Below are positions 19,012 through 28,667 of a stretch of DNA of 64,000 nt, one piece after another. The notes beneath the pieces are model-generated. The model was not told the origin of the DNA, ran no database searches, and saw only the letters and a program-made list of their open reading frames with translations. Origin of the DNA: Simiduia sp. 21SJ11W-1 (GTDB taxonomy: Bacteria > Pseudomonadota > Gammaproteobacteria > Pseudomonadales > Cellvibrionaceae); NCBI RefSeq assembly GCF_024138675.1, contig NZ_CP090959.1, positions 186,001-250,000 on the forward strand, written 5' to 3'. Made by a program: the position numbers and the translations under genes. The first letter of the stretch is position 1. Each line of letters starts with the position of its first letter.

Positions 19012-19692
19012 TTAGCGCGCCAGCAGCAGCTCTAGCCGGCTGCCTACTTTTTGTGCACGGTCGGCAACATCGCCCACCCAGTCGATCACGCGGTAGAGGA
19101 ACATCACATCCACCGGTGGCATTTCAGATTCCAGCGCAAACAGTGCGGCACGGATTTGAACTTCCATTTCATCAGCCCGGTTTTCCAACCGGTCCAGCTC
19201 GTCGATCATGTTGGCAACTATGTCTACCTCACGACCGGAAAAGCCGGTTTCCAGCAATTCATCCAGCTCGTTGATGGCCTTCAGCGATTGCTCCACGGTT
19301 TCCACCGCCGAGCCCACAAACTCCAGCATCTGGTCGCCCAGTGCTTTGGGCAGCTTCATTTTGCGGCCCAGCATGATGCCGGCGATGTCTTTGGCGCGGT
19401 TGGCAATGCGATCCTGGCCCGAGAGCAGCTCCAGCAAATCCGAGCGGGGCACGGGCAAGAACAGGCTTTTGGGCAGGTGCAGGCGCAGATCTTTCTTGAG
19501 CTTGTCGGCTTCGTTCTCCAGCTCGTGGATCTTGTGCTGCACGCTCTCGGCTGTGGTCCAGTCGTTGGCGATCACCGCCTCGAAGAAGGGTTTCAGCAGG
19601 CTTGCGGCATCACTCACCACGGCCATGTGTTCCTGCATGGGCTTGATGGGGGACTTGCCAAATAAAATGGCAAAAGGGTTGGCGCTCGGCAT
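19012..19692 (-). CDS. DUF47/TIGR00153 family PhoU-like phosphate regulator
   Basis: A 226-residue all-helical protein of the DUF47 (YkaA/TIGR00153) family, recognised by FGKSPIKPMQEHM at the start, the LPRSDLLELLSGQDRIANRAKDIAG-type segment and the C-terminal VIDWVGDVADRAQKVGSRLELLLAR. It is related to PhoU and is usually encoded directly before pit, as here. In Sinorhizobium the equivalent orfA-pit operon is known to be repressed by PhoB. The divergent region to the secretion ATPase holds a PHO-box-like sequence, so the same may apply here. Confidence 0.9.
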   Translation of the reverse strand: MPSANPFAILFGKSPIKPMQEHMAVVSDAASLLKPFFEAVIANDWTTAESVQHKIHELENEADKLKKDLRLHLPKSLFLPVPRSDLLELLSGQDRIANRAKDIAGIMLGRKMKLPKALGDQMLEFVGSAVETVEQSLKAINELDELLETGFSGREVDIVANMIDELDRLENRADEMEVQIRAALFALESEMPPVDVMFLYRVIDWVGDVADRAQKVGSRLELLLAR

Positions 19693-19758
19693 GATTTGCT
19701 CTCCCGTAGTTCAGTGCGCGCAGTATAGGGAGAGATGTGCACTGGGTCACGCAACAAA

Positions 19759-19776
19759 TGGTCATATTTCTTTCAT
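19759..19776 (+). promoter_or_regulatory. PHO-box-like direct repeat
   Basis: TCATAT occurs at 19762 and again at 19773, 11 bp apart. The 18 bases agree with the PhoB consensus (CTGTCATAAATCTGTCAT) at about 14 positions by eye. The site lies 67 bp upstream of the DUF47-pit operon start and 72 bp upstream of the divergent ATPase gene. Confidence 0.35.
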
Positions 19777-19847
19777 ATGGAGACCGCAAGGCGCGTATTT
19801 CGGCGGTGTGTTACATTCTGCCTATTGCCAGAAGAGAGCGAGGGAAG

Positions 19848-21617
19848 ATGAACCAGTTGGCCGGCCCAGACAGACCATTGGAATTGCGAAAAGTAGCACT
19901 GGCGCTGCTGGAAGACGGGCGCATCAGCCAGGGCGACGCCAACCTGCTCATGGGCACGCCGCTCTCTGAAAAGCAAAAAGCCCGCAACCCGCTCGCAATC
20001 ATTGCCCAGCGCAAGCTGGCAGACCCTTCCCGCAAAGACAAACCGCTCGATGGCGAACAGCTGTCGCGCTGGTTGGCCGAGCGCAGCAATCTGGCCTGGG
20101 TAAACATAGATCCGCTGGAAGTGAACGTGGCCCGCGTGACCGAGGTGATGTCGTTCGCCTTTGCCCAGCGCCACAAAATCCTGTGTGTGAAAGTGCTGCC
20201 CGACGAGCTGGTAGTGGCCACCGCCGAGCCCCACGTAAACAACTGGGTTGAGCAGCTCACCCACACCGCCCGCAAGGGCATCACCAAGGTGATTGCAGAC
20301 CCAGACGACATAGACCGCTACACGGTGGAGTTCTACTCGCTGGCCAAATCCATCTCCGGGGTGGGCGCCGGTGGCACCTCGGCTGCCAATAATTTCGAGC
20401 AGCTGCTGGAAGTGGGCGCCGCCAAAGACCCGGAGGCCAATGATCAACACATCGTCAATATTGTGGATTGGCTGCTGCAATACGCCTTCGAGCAGCGCGC
20501 CTCCGACATCCACATAGAACCCCGGCGCAACATTGGCCGGGTGCGCTTTCGTATCGATGGCGTCTTGCACCAGGTCTACGAGCTGCCCATGAACGTCACC
20601 ACGGCCGTCACCTCGCGCTTGAAGGTGCTGGGCCGCATGAACGTGGCCGAAAAGCGCAAGCCGCAAGATGGCCGCATCAAAACCAAAAGCCCCGATGGCA
20701 ACGAAGTGGAGTTGCGTTTATCCACACTGCCCACAGCCTTCGGCGAAAAAATGGTGATGCGTATTTTCGACCCAGACGTACTGCTGCGCTCGTTCGAGCA
20801 GCTGGGGCTGGTAGGCGATGACCTCATCCAGTGGCAAGACATGCTCGCCAACCCCAACGGCATCGTGCTGGTGACAGGCCCCACGGGCTCCGGTAAAACC
20901 ACCACGCTCTATTCGTCGCTCAAGCGCCTGGCCACCGATCAGGTGAATGTCTCCACCATTGAAGACCCGATCGAAATGGTGGAAGACGCCTTCAACCAAA
21001 CCCAGGTGCAGCACAACATAGGGCTCGATTTTGCCGCCGGCGTGCGCACCCTCATGCGCCAGGATCCAGACATCATCATGGTGGGTGAAATCCGCGATCT
21101 GGAAACCGCCGAGATGGCCATTCAAGCATCGCTCACAGGCCATTTGGTGCTCTCGACGCTACACACCAACGATGCGCCGGCAGCAGTGGCGCGCATGGTG
21201 GATTTAGGCGTGCCTGCCTACCTCATCAAGGCCTCGGTGTTGGGGGTGATGGCCCAGCGGCTGGTGCGCACCCTCTGCCCGCACTGCAAAGAATCGCAAC
21301 CGGTAGATGCCGCCGCCTGGCAACAACTGGTCGCCCCTTGGAAGGCCGCGGCACCGGCCAAGGTGTATCAACCTGTGGGCTGCCTGGAGTGCCGCAATAC
21401 AGGCTACCTTGGGCGGGTGGCCATCTACGAAATTATGGTGCTCTCAGATGCCATCAAAGCGTTGATTAAAGACGACGGCGATTTAATGGTGCTTAGAAAA
21501 CAAGCCGTTAAAGAAGGCATGCGCACCCTGCGGCTTGCCGGCGCGCAAAAAGTGGGCGCGGGGCTTACCACCATTGAAGAAGTGATGCGTGTGGCACCGG
21601 CGCCGGATAAGGATTAG
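19848..21617 (+). CDS. GspE/PulE/PilB-type secretion or pilus assembly ATPase
   Basis: A 589-residue hexameric-ATPase family protein that powers type II secretion or type IV pilus assembly. An N-terminal GspE-N-type domain is followed by Walker A GPTGSGKTTTLYS (about residue 343), the Asp box TIEDPIEM, Walker B RTLMRQDPDIIMVGEIRD, the His box TGHLVLSTLHTNDAPAA, and the zinc-binding pair CPHC...CLEC. The ATG at 19848 is preceded by AGGGA and starts MNQLAGPDRPLELRKVAL; the upstream in-frame extension looks non-coding. No other secretion or pilus genes are adjacent, so it is an orphan whose system cannot be named from this window. Confidence 0.88.
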   Translation: MNQLAGPDRPLELRKVALALLEDGRISQGDANLLMGTPLSEKQKARNPLAIIAQRKLADPSRKDKPLDGEQLSRWLAERSNLAWVNIDPLEVNVARVTEVMSFAFAQRHKILCVKVLPDELVVATAEPHVNNWVEQLTHTARKGITKVIADPDDIDRYTVEFYSLAKSISGVGAGGTSAANNFEQLLEVGAAKDPEANDQHIVNIVDWLLQYAFEQRASDIHIEPRRNIGRVRFRIDGVLHQVYELPMNVTTAVTSRLKVLGRMNVAEKRKPQDGRIKTKSPDGNEVELRLSTLPTAFGEKMVMRIFDPDVLLRSFEQLGLVGDDLIQWQDMLANPNGIVLVTGPTGSGKTTTLYSSLKRLATDQVNVSTIEDPIEMVEDAFNQTQVQHNIGLDFAAGVRTLMRQDPDIIMVGEIRDLETAEMAIQASLTGHLVLSTLHTNDAPAAVARMVDLGVPAYLIKASVLGVMAQRLVRTLCPHCKESQPVDAAAWQQLVAPWKAAAPAKVYQPVGCLECRNTGYLGRVAIYEIMVLSDAIKALIKDDGDLMVLRKQAVKEGMRTLRLAGAQKVGAGLTTIEEVMRVAPAPDKD

Positions 21618-21641
21618 TTCAATAAATTAATAGGGAATGTT

Positions 21642-22226
21642 ATGCGTTGGTATTACGGATTTTTAGTGCTGCTCATGGGTTGTAGCACAATGAAACAATC
21701 GCTACCGCAAGATGCACAAGTCAGCATGGGCAGCGCCTATATTTTTGGAAGTTTCGAGCTGGAAAGCCATAAGTTGTTGGGTTTTACCTGTGCAGGAGGA
21801 GTAGCGTTAGCCTTAAAGGGGCCTACACGGGAAGATTTCCTGGCGTTTGACGAACCAAGGCATTGGAGCCATGGTGTCAAAAGTTATTCTGTTGTGCCTG
21901 GGGAGTATCAACTGAATAAGTGGCTAGGCACGCACTCCAGAATTGGAAAAGATGGAGGCCAACATACTGGGCGAAAAGCGGTTGATTACCCTTTCAGTCT
22001 TTCCTTTACCGCCGAACCTGGAACCTTGTATTACATAGGTGATTTTGACGGACGGGCTCAATGTATGTGCGCTAGCGGTAAGCACTGTGCATACATCTCA
22101 GCGCCGAATGATAATTTTAATGCACGGTTGCAAGAGCTGCTGGAAGTGTATCCGGCTTTGAAAGATCTGCGGCCGGTTAATCTGATGCCACAGTTTGTGT
22201 ATACAGGAGGCGGTGGAGATTTGTAG
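21642..22226 (+). CDS. putative lipoprotein of unknown function
   Basis: A 194-residue protein with a lipoprotein signal MRWYYGFLVLLMGCS (lipobox LMGC, Cys14), so probably outer-membrane anchored. The rest is soluble, with a YYIGDFDGRAQCMC segment that includes several cysteines (Cys-x-Cys at about 146-148 and Cys at 154). It follows the ATPase by 24 bp with an AGGGA ribosome site and could be co-transcribed. The ending TYIGDFDG type motif occurs in assorted small outer-membrane lipoproteins, but I do not recognise a named family. Confidence 0.75.
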   Translation: MRWYYGFLVLLMGCSTMKQSLPQDAQVSMGSAYIFGSFELESHKLLGFTCAGGVALALKGPTREDFLAFDEPRHWSHGVKSYSVVPGEYQLNKWLGTHSRIGKDGGQHTGRKAVDYPFSLSFTAEPGTLYYIGDFDGRAQCMCASGKHCAYISAPNDNFNARLQELLEVYPALKDLRPVNLMPQFVYTGGGGDL

Positions 22227-22385
22227 ATGGTGGCTATGCACGGCTTTGCTGATGTAAGAGCGCCACAAACTTCGTTTCTTCGTTGGCCATAATATGTTTC
22301 GCATTGCTTGTGTTTTTACAGGTGCATTCAGCGAATGTTTACACCATTCTCGTTGTCGGGTAATGAATACAAGAGTGGCGTTTTA

Positions 22386-22730
22386 ATGCGTCTTTTTTTG
22401 TTCTCTATCGCGCTCAGTTTACTTACCGGTTGCGCTGCTGAAGTATCATTAAGCTCTCAACAAAAAGAAATAAATGATTTCGCCCAAGCCAATTGCCTGT
22501 TTTGGTATTTCAAAGATCAGGGCTTGCCATTAGAGGATATACGCGCGATTGCCGGCGGCATGGTGGAAACCAGCAATTTACCGGCTGAGGTGTTCCAGGA
22601 GATCGCCCAAGCTGTGCAGTCTTTTACGCCTGTCACTGGCAGCAAAGCCAATATTGATCCCAATTTATCCCGTTGCTTTCAGTTGCACGAAAACGCGGCC
22701 TTGCAGGCGATAGTGAATCGCTACCCTTAG
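22386..22730 (+). CDS. small putative lipoprotein
   Basis: A 114-residue protein with the signal MRLFLFSIALSLLTGCAAE (lipobox LTGC, Cys16). The frame is open from 22308, but the ATG at 22386 gives a clean lipoprotein signal and is preferred. The mature part has two cysteines (in ANCLFWYF and SRCFQLHE) at positions that would suit a disulfide. The layout faintly recalls periplasmic immunity proteins of the Tai4 type, but that is only an impression and no effector gene is adjacent. Confidence 0.65.
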   Translation: MRLFLFSIALSLLTGCAAEVSLSSQQKEINDFAQANCLFWYFKDQGLPLEDIRAIAGGMVETSNLPAEVFQEIAQAVQSFTPVTGSKANIDPNLSRCFQLHENAALQAIVNRYP

Positions 22731-22795
22731 TACCTTGCAGGCTGTTTCACACCAGCAAATTCAGGCATTATCAACTCCAGGGTTAAGGAGAAGAT

Positions 22796-25732
22796 ATGAC
22801 CAGGTTGGATGTGACAGCGCCACTGCAATTGCAGGCACCAAAAGACGGCTGGGGGTGCGACCTCGATGCCCTGTTGGCAGGGGTAGATGAGGTAATAGAT
22901 CAGGTTAACGTACCTCACCTCCAACGCCTTTTCACCGCCAGCAACTTTGCCGCCGAGCAACTAACCAAGCACCCCGATTGGCTGCCCCACATAGCAGACG
23001 ACAGCCTCTATCCAGCAGGCGCACCCACGCGCGATTTTGATGCATTGCTCAGGCAAACCCTCACCGGTGAAGAAGACGAAGACGCCTTCAACCGAGCGTT
23101 GCGATTGTTTCGCCACCGCGAGCAGGTGCGCTTTATTTATCGGGAGTTCAACGGCCTTGCACCACTGGCAGAAACCACCGCCGAGCTTTCGGCGCTGGCC
23201 AGTTGTTTGCTAAACGCCGCGCTGGCCTGGCATTACCCGCGCCTGTGTGAACAGTTGGGTGCGCCCATCGGGCGCGCCTCGGGCAAGCCGCAACCCATGG
23301 TGGTGCTGGGTATGGGCAAGCTGGGTGCCTGGGAGCTTAATTTATCGTCGGATATCGATCTGATTTTTGCCTTCCCAGAGTCCGGTGAAACCAACGGCGC
23401 GCGTGCGCTCGACAACCAACAATTTTTTACCCGCCTGGGCCAGCGGCTGATCAAAAGCCTGGATACCCTCACAGCCGAAGGCTTTTGTTTTCGTGTAGAC
23501 ATGCGCCTGCGCCCGCACGGCGACTCCGGAGCATTGGTGTCTAACTTCAACGCCGTGGAAGACTACTACCAAACCCAGGGCCGCGACTGGGAGCGCTTCG
23601 CCATGATCAAGGCGCGGCCCGTGGCGTGGGTGGGCGAGGGCGGTGCTGTTGCCGCCGAAAAACTCATGGCCCTGCTCACGCCATTCACCTACCGCCGCTA
23701 TGTGGATTTTTCCGCCTTCGATTCACTGCGCAACATGAAAAACCTGATCAGCCGCGAAGTGCAGCGCAAGGGTTTGCAAGACGACGTCAAGCTTGGTGGT
23801 GGCGGCATTCGCGAAGTGGAATTTGTGGGCCAGGCGTTCCAGCTGATTCGCGGTGGGCGCGATATGGCCCTGCGCGAGCGCCGGGTATTGCCCCTGTTAA
23901 ACCTCCTGGCCGAGTGGGAGTTACTGCCGCCCAGAGCTGCCGAAGATTTGGCCGGTGCCTATGTTTTTTTGCGCCACACAGAGCACGCCTTACAAGCGCT
24001 GGACGATCGCCAAACCCAATCGCTACCGGCCGAACCCGCCGCCCAGCAACGCCTGGCCCGGGTCATGGGTTTTGCTGATTGGCCCGCCTTTTATGCGGTG
24101 CTCAGCAAGCATCGCGCGCGCGTGCACGAAGAGTTCAAGGCCGTTATCGCAAGCCCGGATGACGAAGACGAAGCCGCCGAAGAAACCGACATCCAGCACT
24201 GGGCAGACTTTTTGGCGGGCTTGCACAAAACCGGCCAGGGTGTAGATGCCGAACAGGCACAGGCCTGGCTTGAGGCATTGGGCTTTGATGCGCCGGCGGC
24301 GGTGTTAAGCCAGCTGCAAGATTTGTATGGGTTGCGTGCATTGGCCATGATGCAGGCCAGCGGCCGCGACCGGTTTGATCACTTCATGCCGCGCTTGATG
24401 GCGGTGCTGGCGCAAACCTCGGCCAGTGCCGAAACCCTGCAGCGGGTGCTCAAACTCGTTGTGGCAGTGCTGCGGCGCTCGGCCTACCTAGTGCTGTTAA
24501 TTGAAAACCCCGCCGCACTGGCGCAACTGGTTACCCTGTGCGCCGCCAGCCCCTGGATTGCCGATCAGCTCTCGCGCCACCCGGCACTGCTCGATGAACT
24601 GCTGGATACCCACAGCCTCTATCACCCGCCCAACCGCGCTGAACTTACCGACGAGTTGCGCCAGGCCACGCTGCGCATCAACCGCGATGACCTAGAGGCC
24701 CAGATGGAAGCCCTGCGTTACTTCAAGTTGGCCCACGGCCTGCGGGTTGCCGCCTCAGAGGTTGCAGGTGTACTGCCTTTGATGAAAGTGAGCGATTACT
24801 TAACCTGGCTTGCCGAGGCCATACTCGACTATGTGCAGCAGCTGGCCTGGGAGCTGATGGTGGCGCGCCACGGCTACCCGGTGGTGGCGGGCAACGCGGT
24901 TACCGAGCCCGAATTCATTGTGGTGGGCTACGGCAAGCTGGGCGGCATTGAGCTGGGGCACGGGTCAGATCTGGATTTGGTGTTTGTGCACAACACCGAC
25001 ATCAACGGCTACACAGACGGCGAGCGCTCGCTCGACAACCAAAGCTTCTACACCCGCATGGGCCAGAAAATCATCCACATCCTCAATACCCAAACCATTT
25101 CAGGCCAGGTGTATGAAGTGGATATGCGCCTGCGTCCTTCAGGCAATTCAGGCTTGCTGGTGACATCGCTCACAGCCTTTGAAAAATACCAGCGCAACGA
25201 AGCCTGGACATGGGAACACCAGGCCTTGGTGCGCGCGCGGGTGGTGTGCGGTGAGGCCGCCCTTGCCCGGCGCTTTGAACAGTTGCGCCTTGAACTTTTG
25301 TGCCAGCCCCGCGATCTCGCCAAATTGGCGGCTGATGTAGTGGCCATGCGCGAGAAGATGCGCGCAAGCCTGGGCTGCACCAAGGCCGGCCTGTTCCACC
25401 TCAAGCAGGATGCCGGTGGTATCGTAGATATTGAATTTATGGTTCAATACGCCGCTTTAGCTTGGGCCCACCAAGTGCCGGCGCTGGTGCGATACTCGGA
25501 CAACATTCGCATACTCGGCTGTCTGGAAGAAGCAGATCTCATGGCGGCAGACGATGTTGCCAGCCTGATCCGAGCCTACAAAGCCTACCGATCAACGGGT
25601 CACGCACTGGCGTTACAACGCCAGGCAGTAACCCTTGAAGACAGCCAATTTCGCACAGAGCGCGCTGCCGTAACAGACCTATGGCAACGGTTGTTTGGGC
25701 CCGTAACCGAGACCAAGCCCCCGGGCAGTTAA
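22796..25732 (+). CDS. glnE: bifunctional glutamine synthetase adenylyltransferase/deadenylyltransferase
   Basis: GlnE adds and removes AMP on glutamine synthetase, under control of PII and its uridylylation, and so sets nitrogen assimilation. The 978-residue protein has two nucleotidyltransferase halves. The N-terminal deadenylylating domain has GMGKLGAWELNLSSDIDLIF, and the C-terminal adenylylating domain has GYGKLGGIELGHGSDLDLVF; each has the paired Asp of the metal site. MRLRPHGDSG and MRLRPSGNSG follow the respective sites. It begins after AAGGAGAAGAT. ilvE follows after 34 bp, a pairing common in gammaproteobacteria. Confidence 0.96.
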   Translation: MTRLDVTAPLQLQAPKDGWGCDLDALLAGVDEVIDQVNVPHLQRLFTASNFAAEQLTKHPDWLPHIADDSLYPAGAPTRDFDALLRQTLTGEEDEDAFNRALRLFRHREQVRFIYREFNGLAPLAETTAELSALASCLLNAALAWHYPRLCEQLGAPIGRASGKPQPMVVLGMGKLGAWELNLSSDIDLIFAFPESGETNGARALDNQQFFTRLGQRLIKSLDTLTAEGFCFRVDMRLRPHGDSGALVSNFNAVEDYYQTQGRDWERFAMIKARPVAWVGEGGAVAAEKLMALLTPFTYRRYVDFSAFDSLRNMKNLISREVQRKGLQDDVKLGGGGIREVEFVGQAFQLIRGGRDMALRERRVLPLLNLLAEWELLPPRAAEDLAGAYVFLRHTEHALQALDDRQTQSLPAEPAAQQRLARVMGFADWPAFYAVLSKHRARVHEEFKAVIASPDDEDEAAEETDIQHWADFLAGLHKTGQGVDAEQAQAWLEALGFDAPAAVLSQLQDLYGLRALAMMQASGRDRFDHFMPRLMAVLAQTSASAETLQRVLKLVVAVLRRSAYLVLLIENPAALAQLVTLCAASPWIADQLSRHPALLDELLDTHSLYHPPNRAELTDELRQATLRINRDDLEAQMEALRYFKLAHGLRVAASEVAGVLPLMKVSDYLTWLAEAILDYVQQLAWELMVARHGYPVVAGNAVTEPEFIVVGYGKLGGIELGHGSDLDLVFVHNTDINGYTDGERSLDNQSFYTRMGQKIIHILNTQTISGQVYEVDMRLRPSGNSGLLVTSLTAFEKYQRNEAWTWEHQALVRARVVCGEAALARRFEQLRLELLCQPRDLAKLAADVVAMREKMRASLGCTKAGLFHLKQDAGGIVDIEFMVQYAALAWAHQVPALVRYSDNIRILGCLEEADLMAADDVASLIRAYKAYRSTGHALALQRQAVTLEDSQFRTERAAVTDLWQRLFGPVTETKPPGS

Positions 25733-25766
25733 CCCGTGCGGGGCACCGAATTGTTAGGAGTAGGCC

Positions 25767-26696
25767 ATGAATTTTGCCGATCGCGACGGCGTCATCTGGT
25801 TGGATGGCGAACTAATCCCCTGGCGTGACGCCAAGGTACACGTACTCACCCACACGTTGCACTACGGCATGGGTGTGTTCGAAGGCGTGCGGGCCTACAA
25901 CACCGAAAGCCATGGCACGGCCATCTTCCGCCTGCAAGAGCACACAGATCGCTGGTGCCGCTCGGCCCACATCATGCGCATGGACATGCCCTTTGATAAG
26001 GCCACGCTCAACGAAGCCCAAAAACTTGTGGTGCGCGAAAATAATCTCGAAGAAGCCTACCTGCGCCCCATGGCATTCTTGGGCAGTGAAGGCATGGGCC
26101 TGCGCGCTGATAAATTGCAAACCCACGTGATGGTAGCCGCCTGGGAGTGGCCCTCGTACATGTCGCCCGAGGCGCGCGAGCAAGGCATAAAAATCCGCAC
26201 CTCCAGCTACACCCGCCACCATGTGAACATCTCCATGTGCAAGGCCAAGGCCAACGGCAATTACATCAACTCCATGCTGGCACTGCGTGAGGCCATCGAG
26301 TGCGGTTGTGAAGAGGCGCTGCTGCTGGATAACGAAGGCTACGTGGCCGAAGGCAGCGGTGAAAACTTTTTCATGGTGCGCGATGGTGTGATTTACACCC
26401 CCGAGCTCACCTCCTGCCTGGACGGCATCACCCGCAACACCATTTTCCAGTTGGCGGCCGAAGCCGGTTACACCATCAAGGAAAAACGCATCACCCGCGA
26501 TGAAGTGTACGTGGCCGACGAAGCCTTCTTTACCGGCACCGCCGCCGAAGTGTTGCCTATTCGCGAGCACGATGGCCGCGTAATCGGCGAAGGCCGCCGC
26601 GGGCCGATTACCACAGTATTGCAGGCGGCCTACTTTGACGCCGTGCGCGGGGTAGGCAACAAGCACCCGCAGTGGCTGGCGCCGGTAAGCGCCTGA
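25767..26696 (+). CDS. ilvE: branched-chain amino acid aminotransferase
   Basis: Transfers an amino group from glutamate to the keto acids of valine, leucine and isoleucine. The 309-residue class-IV PLP enzyme shows THTLHYGMGVFEGVRAY, the region around the PLP lysine (SMCKAKANGNYINSMLA), EGSGENFFMVRDGVIYTP and FFTGTAAEVLPI. Length and motifs are standard for IlvE. It lies between glnE and the LPS block with a 64-bp gap after it, so it is probably co-transcribed with glnE. Confidence 0.95.
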   Translation: MNFADRDGVIWLDGELIPWRDAKVHVLTHTLHYGMGVFEGVRAYNTESHGTAIFRLQEHTDRWCRSAHIMRMDMPFDKATLNEAQKLVVRENNLEEAYLRPMAFLGSEGMGLRADKLQTHVMVAAWEWPSYMSPEAREQGIKIRTSSYTRHHVNISMCKAKANGNYINSMLALREAIECGCEEALLLDNEGYVAEGSGENFFMVRDGVIYTPELTSCLDGITRNTIFQLAAEAGYTIKEKRITRDEVYVADEAFFTGTAAEVLPIREHDGRVIGEGRRGPITTVLQAAYFDAVRGVGNKHPQWLAPVSA

Positions 26697-26760
26697 TTTA
26701 TGCGCAGCGCTATAGCGCCAATGCTCTACAGTTAGCAGCAGGTTTATTTAACGGTTACCC

Positions 26761-27888
26761 ATGGATATAGCGCTCAGCATTTATCACTACTCGCCCTTCC
26801 AGGGCCACGCGCGCCACTGTGCCAACATTGCCCGCGAACTGGTGCGCCGTGGCCACACCGTACGCGCCTATGCCATGAAGTGGGAAGGCGATGCCCCAGA
26901 CGGCGTGCGCTTTGTGCAGGTGCCGGTAAAAAGCAAAGTACCTGAAGAGCGCAACGCCTTTTTCTACCGTTGGGTGCAAGCGCATTTGCAAAAATTCCCC
27001 GTGCAATGTCACGTGGGCTTTAACAAAATGCCCAAGCTGGATGTGTGCCTGGTTACCGAAGGCTGCTACAAAGCCCAAGTGGCTGAAAGCTGCACCTGGG
27101 TGCACAAGATGACACCCGCCTACAAATTTTGGGCTGGCTGTGAAGAGGCCGTGTTCGGGCCTGAATCTTCAACGCAAATCCTGTTGATGTCTGGTGCCCA
27201 GCGCGCGATTTTTGCCAACCAGTTCCCTGATGCCACCGCGCGTATGCACCTGTTGCCGCCGAGTGTAACCAGTGATCGCAAGGCCACCCTTGAAAGCGAA
27301 TTGCACAAGCTGGAATTTCGCCGCCAGCAGCAGGTCAAACCCGATGAGCTGGTGTTGCTGTGCGTCATGACGCGCTTCAAGCGCCAGGGGCTCATGCGGC
27401 TCATTGAAGCCATGGCCGCGTTGCCTGCGCCATTAAAAACGCGCGTGCGCCTATGGGTGGTGGGCAATGATAAGCCAGACCCCTACGTTGCCCAGGCGGC
27501 AACCCTTGGAGTTGCAGAGAAGATTATTTTCTTTGGTGGCCGTGAAGACGTACCCCGGTTTATGCAAAGCGCCGATTTACTGGTGCACCCGGCGCACCGC
27601 GACATGACCGCCACCGTACTGCTTGAAGCCATGGCCTCGGGCCTGCCGGTACTGGCAACCACCACCTGTGGTTATGCGCCTCTGGTGAAAAAAGCCAATG
27701 CCGGTTTGGTGGCGCCTTTTCCCTATCAGCAAACGGAGTTCAATACGTTGCTGGCAAAGGCGCTCGCCACCGACGAGCGCATGGATTGGGGTAACAACGC
27801 ACTGGAATTTACCGACAACCGCGATATCTACTCACTCGCCCAGAAGGCGGCAGATATCATTGAAGCCAGCGTTACCCGCGCCGGTTAG
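26761..27888 (+). CDS. glycosyltransferase family 4, probable LPS core
   Basis: A 375-residue GT-B fold glycosyltransferase. The N-terminal domain begins IALSIYHYSPFQGHARHCANIARELVRRGH. The C-terminal donor-binding domain has LLCVMTRFKRQGLMRLIEAM, IFFGGREDVPRFMQSADLLVHPAHRDMTATVLLEAMASGLPVLATTTCGY, with the conserved Glu of the EX7E motif. This resembles WaaG, which adds the first glucose to the LPS inner core. The following LPS-kinase-like gene and the nearby msbA and hldE support an LPS role. The sugar donor is not determinable here. Confidence 0.85.
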   Translation: MDIALSIYHYSPFQGHARHCANIARELVRRGHTVRAYAMKWEGDAPDGVRFVQVPVKSKVPEERNAFFYRWVQAHLQKFPVQCHVGFNKMPKLDVCLVTEGCYKAQVAESCTWVHKMTPAYKFWAGCEEAVFGPESSTQILLMSGAQRAIFANQFPDATARMHLLPPSVTSDRKATLESELHKLEFRRQQQVKPDELVLLCVMTRFKRQGLMRLIEAMAALPAPLKTRVRLWVVGNDKPDPYVAQAATLGVAEKIIFFGGREDVPRFMQSADLLVHPAHRDMTATVLLEAMASGLPVLATTTCGYAPLVKKANAGLVAPFPYQQTEFNTLLAKALATDERMDWGNNALEFTDNRDIYSLAQKAADIIEASVTRAG

Positions 27889-27898
27889 GATTAAGCCC

Positions 27899-28657
27899 AT
27901 GTTTCATTGTGATGCCTCGCTTGAAACCCTGCTGAAAAAACACCACCTGCACGATGCCGCCCGGCTGTGGGATTGGTGTGCGCAAAAAATAAATTTCGCC
28001 CCGGGCCAGGGCTTGTCTGATAAAAAAACCGCAGACATCAACTTCGATGGTGACAGCGCAAGCTACCGCGTTTACATCAGCCAAAACCAGTTAGAGCGCA
28101 AGGGCTGGTTGTGGCAAACCCGGCCTAAGCTGCGCGAGCTTTACCAGAACCATTTGTTGTGTGAAGCCCGCGGCATCGCCACTACAGAGGCCGTGTGTTA
28201 CGGCGAGCAGCGCCTGCCAGATACCCAGTGTTGGCGCGCGTTGATGCTGGTGCGCACACCCACAGATTTCAAAAGCGCACACGAGTTTGTAAAGCAATGG
28301 CCAAGCCTTGCGCTTGCAGAGCGCCAGCCAGTGCTGGATACCTGGGCCACCCACATTGCCGCTATGCACAACCAGCGCTTAGCGCACCACAATTTGCATT
28401 CGGTTAATGTGCTGATGAACGCCCAGCGCGAGGTGCGCATAGATCACCTTGAGCGCTTGGGTTATCAATGGCGCACGGTGGTGGCAAGCGTGAATGACCT
28501 TGCCTGTTTTATGCGCGGCATGGCCGCCTTCGACACCGCAGATACCGAGTATTTTTTGCAGCAGTACTGGCGCCATTGCAAGTTAGGCTTAACCTACCAG
28601 GGTTTGCGTCAGCGGGTATTGGCGCAAGCCGCAAGCACAGCAACCCAGGCCCAATAG
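27899..28657 (+). CDS. lipopolysaccharide kinase (InaA/WaaP-like) family protein
   Basis: A 252-residue protein kinase-like fold protein of the WaaP/InaA type, which phosphorylates LPS core heptose or Kdo. It has an N-terminal VYISQNQLERKGWLWQTRPKLRELYQNH, a central glutamate-containing GIATTEAVCYGEQ, and the catalytic-loop equivalent LAHHNLHSVNVL. There the usual Asp of HxD is replaced by Asn, a feature some InaA members share; RIDHLERLGYQW follows. The ATG at 27899 is 10 bp after the glycosyltransferase stop and gives a good N-terminus; the open frame upstream is a shadow. Activity is uncertain because of the Asn. Confidence 0.8.
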   Translation: MFHCDASLETLLKKHHLHDAARLWDWCAQKINFAPGQGLSDKKTADINFDGDSASYRVYISQNQLERKGWLWQTRPKLRELYQNHLLCEARGIATTEAVCYGEQRLPDTQCWRALMLVRTPTDFKSAHEFVKQWPSLALAERQPVLDTWATHIAAMHNQRLAHHNLHSVNVLMNAQREVRIDHLERLGYQWRTVVASVNDLACFMRGMAAFDTADTEYFLQQYWRHCKLGLTYQGLRQRVLAQAASTATQAQ

Positions 28658-28667
28658 CAGGCAACAC

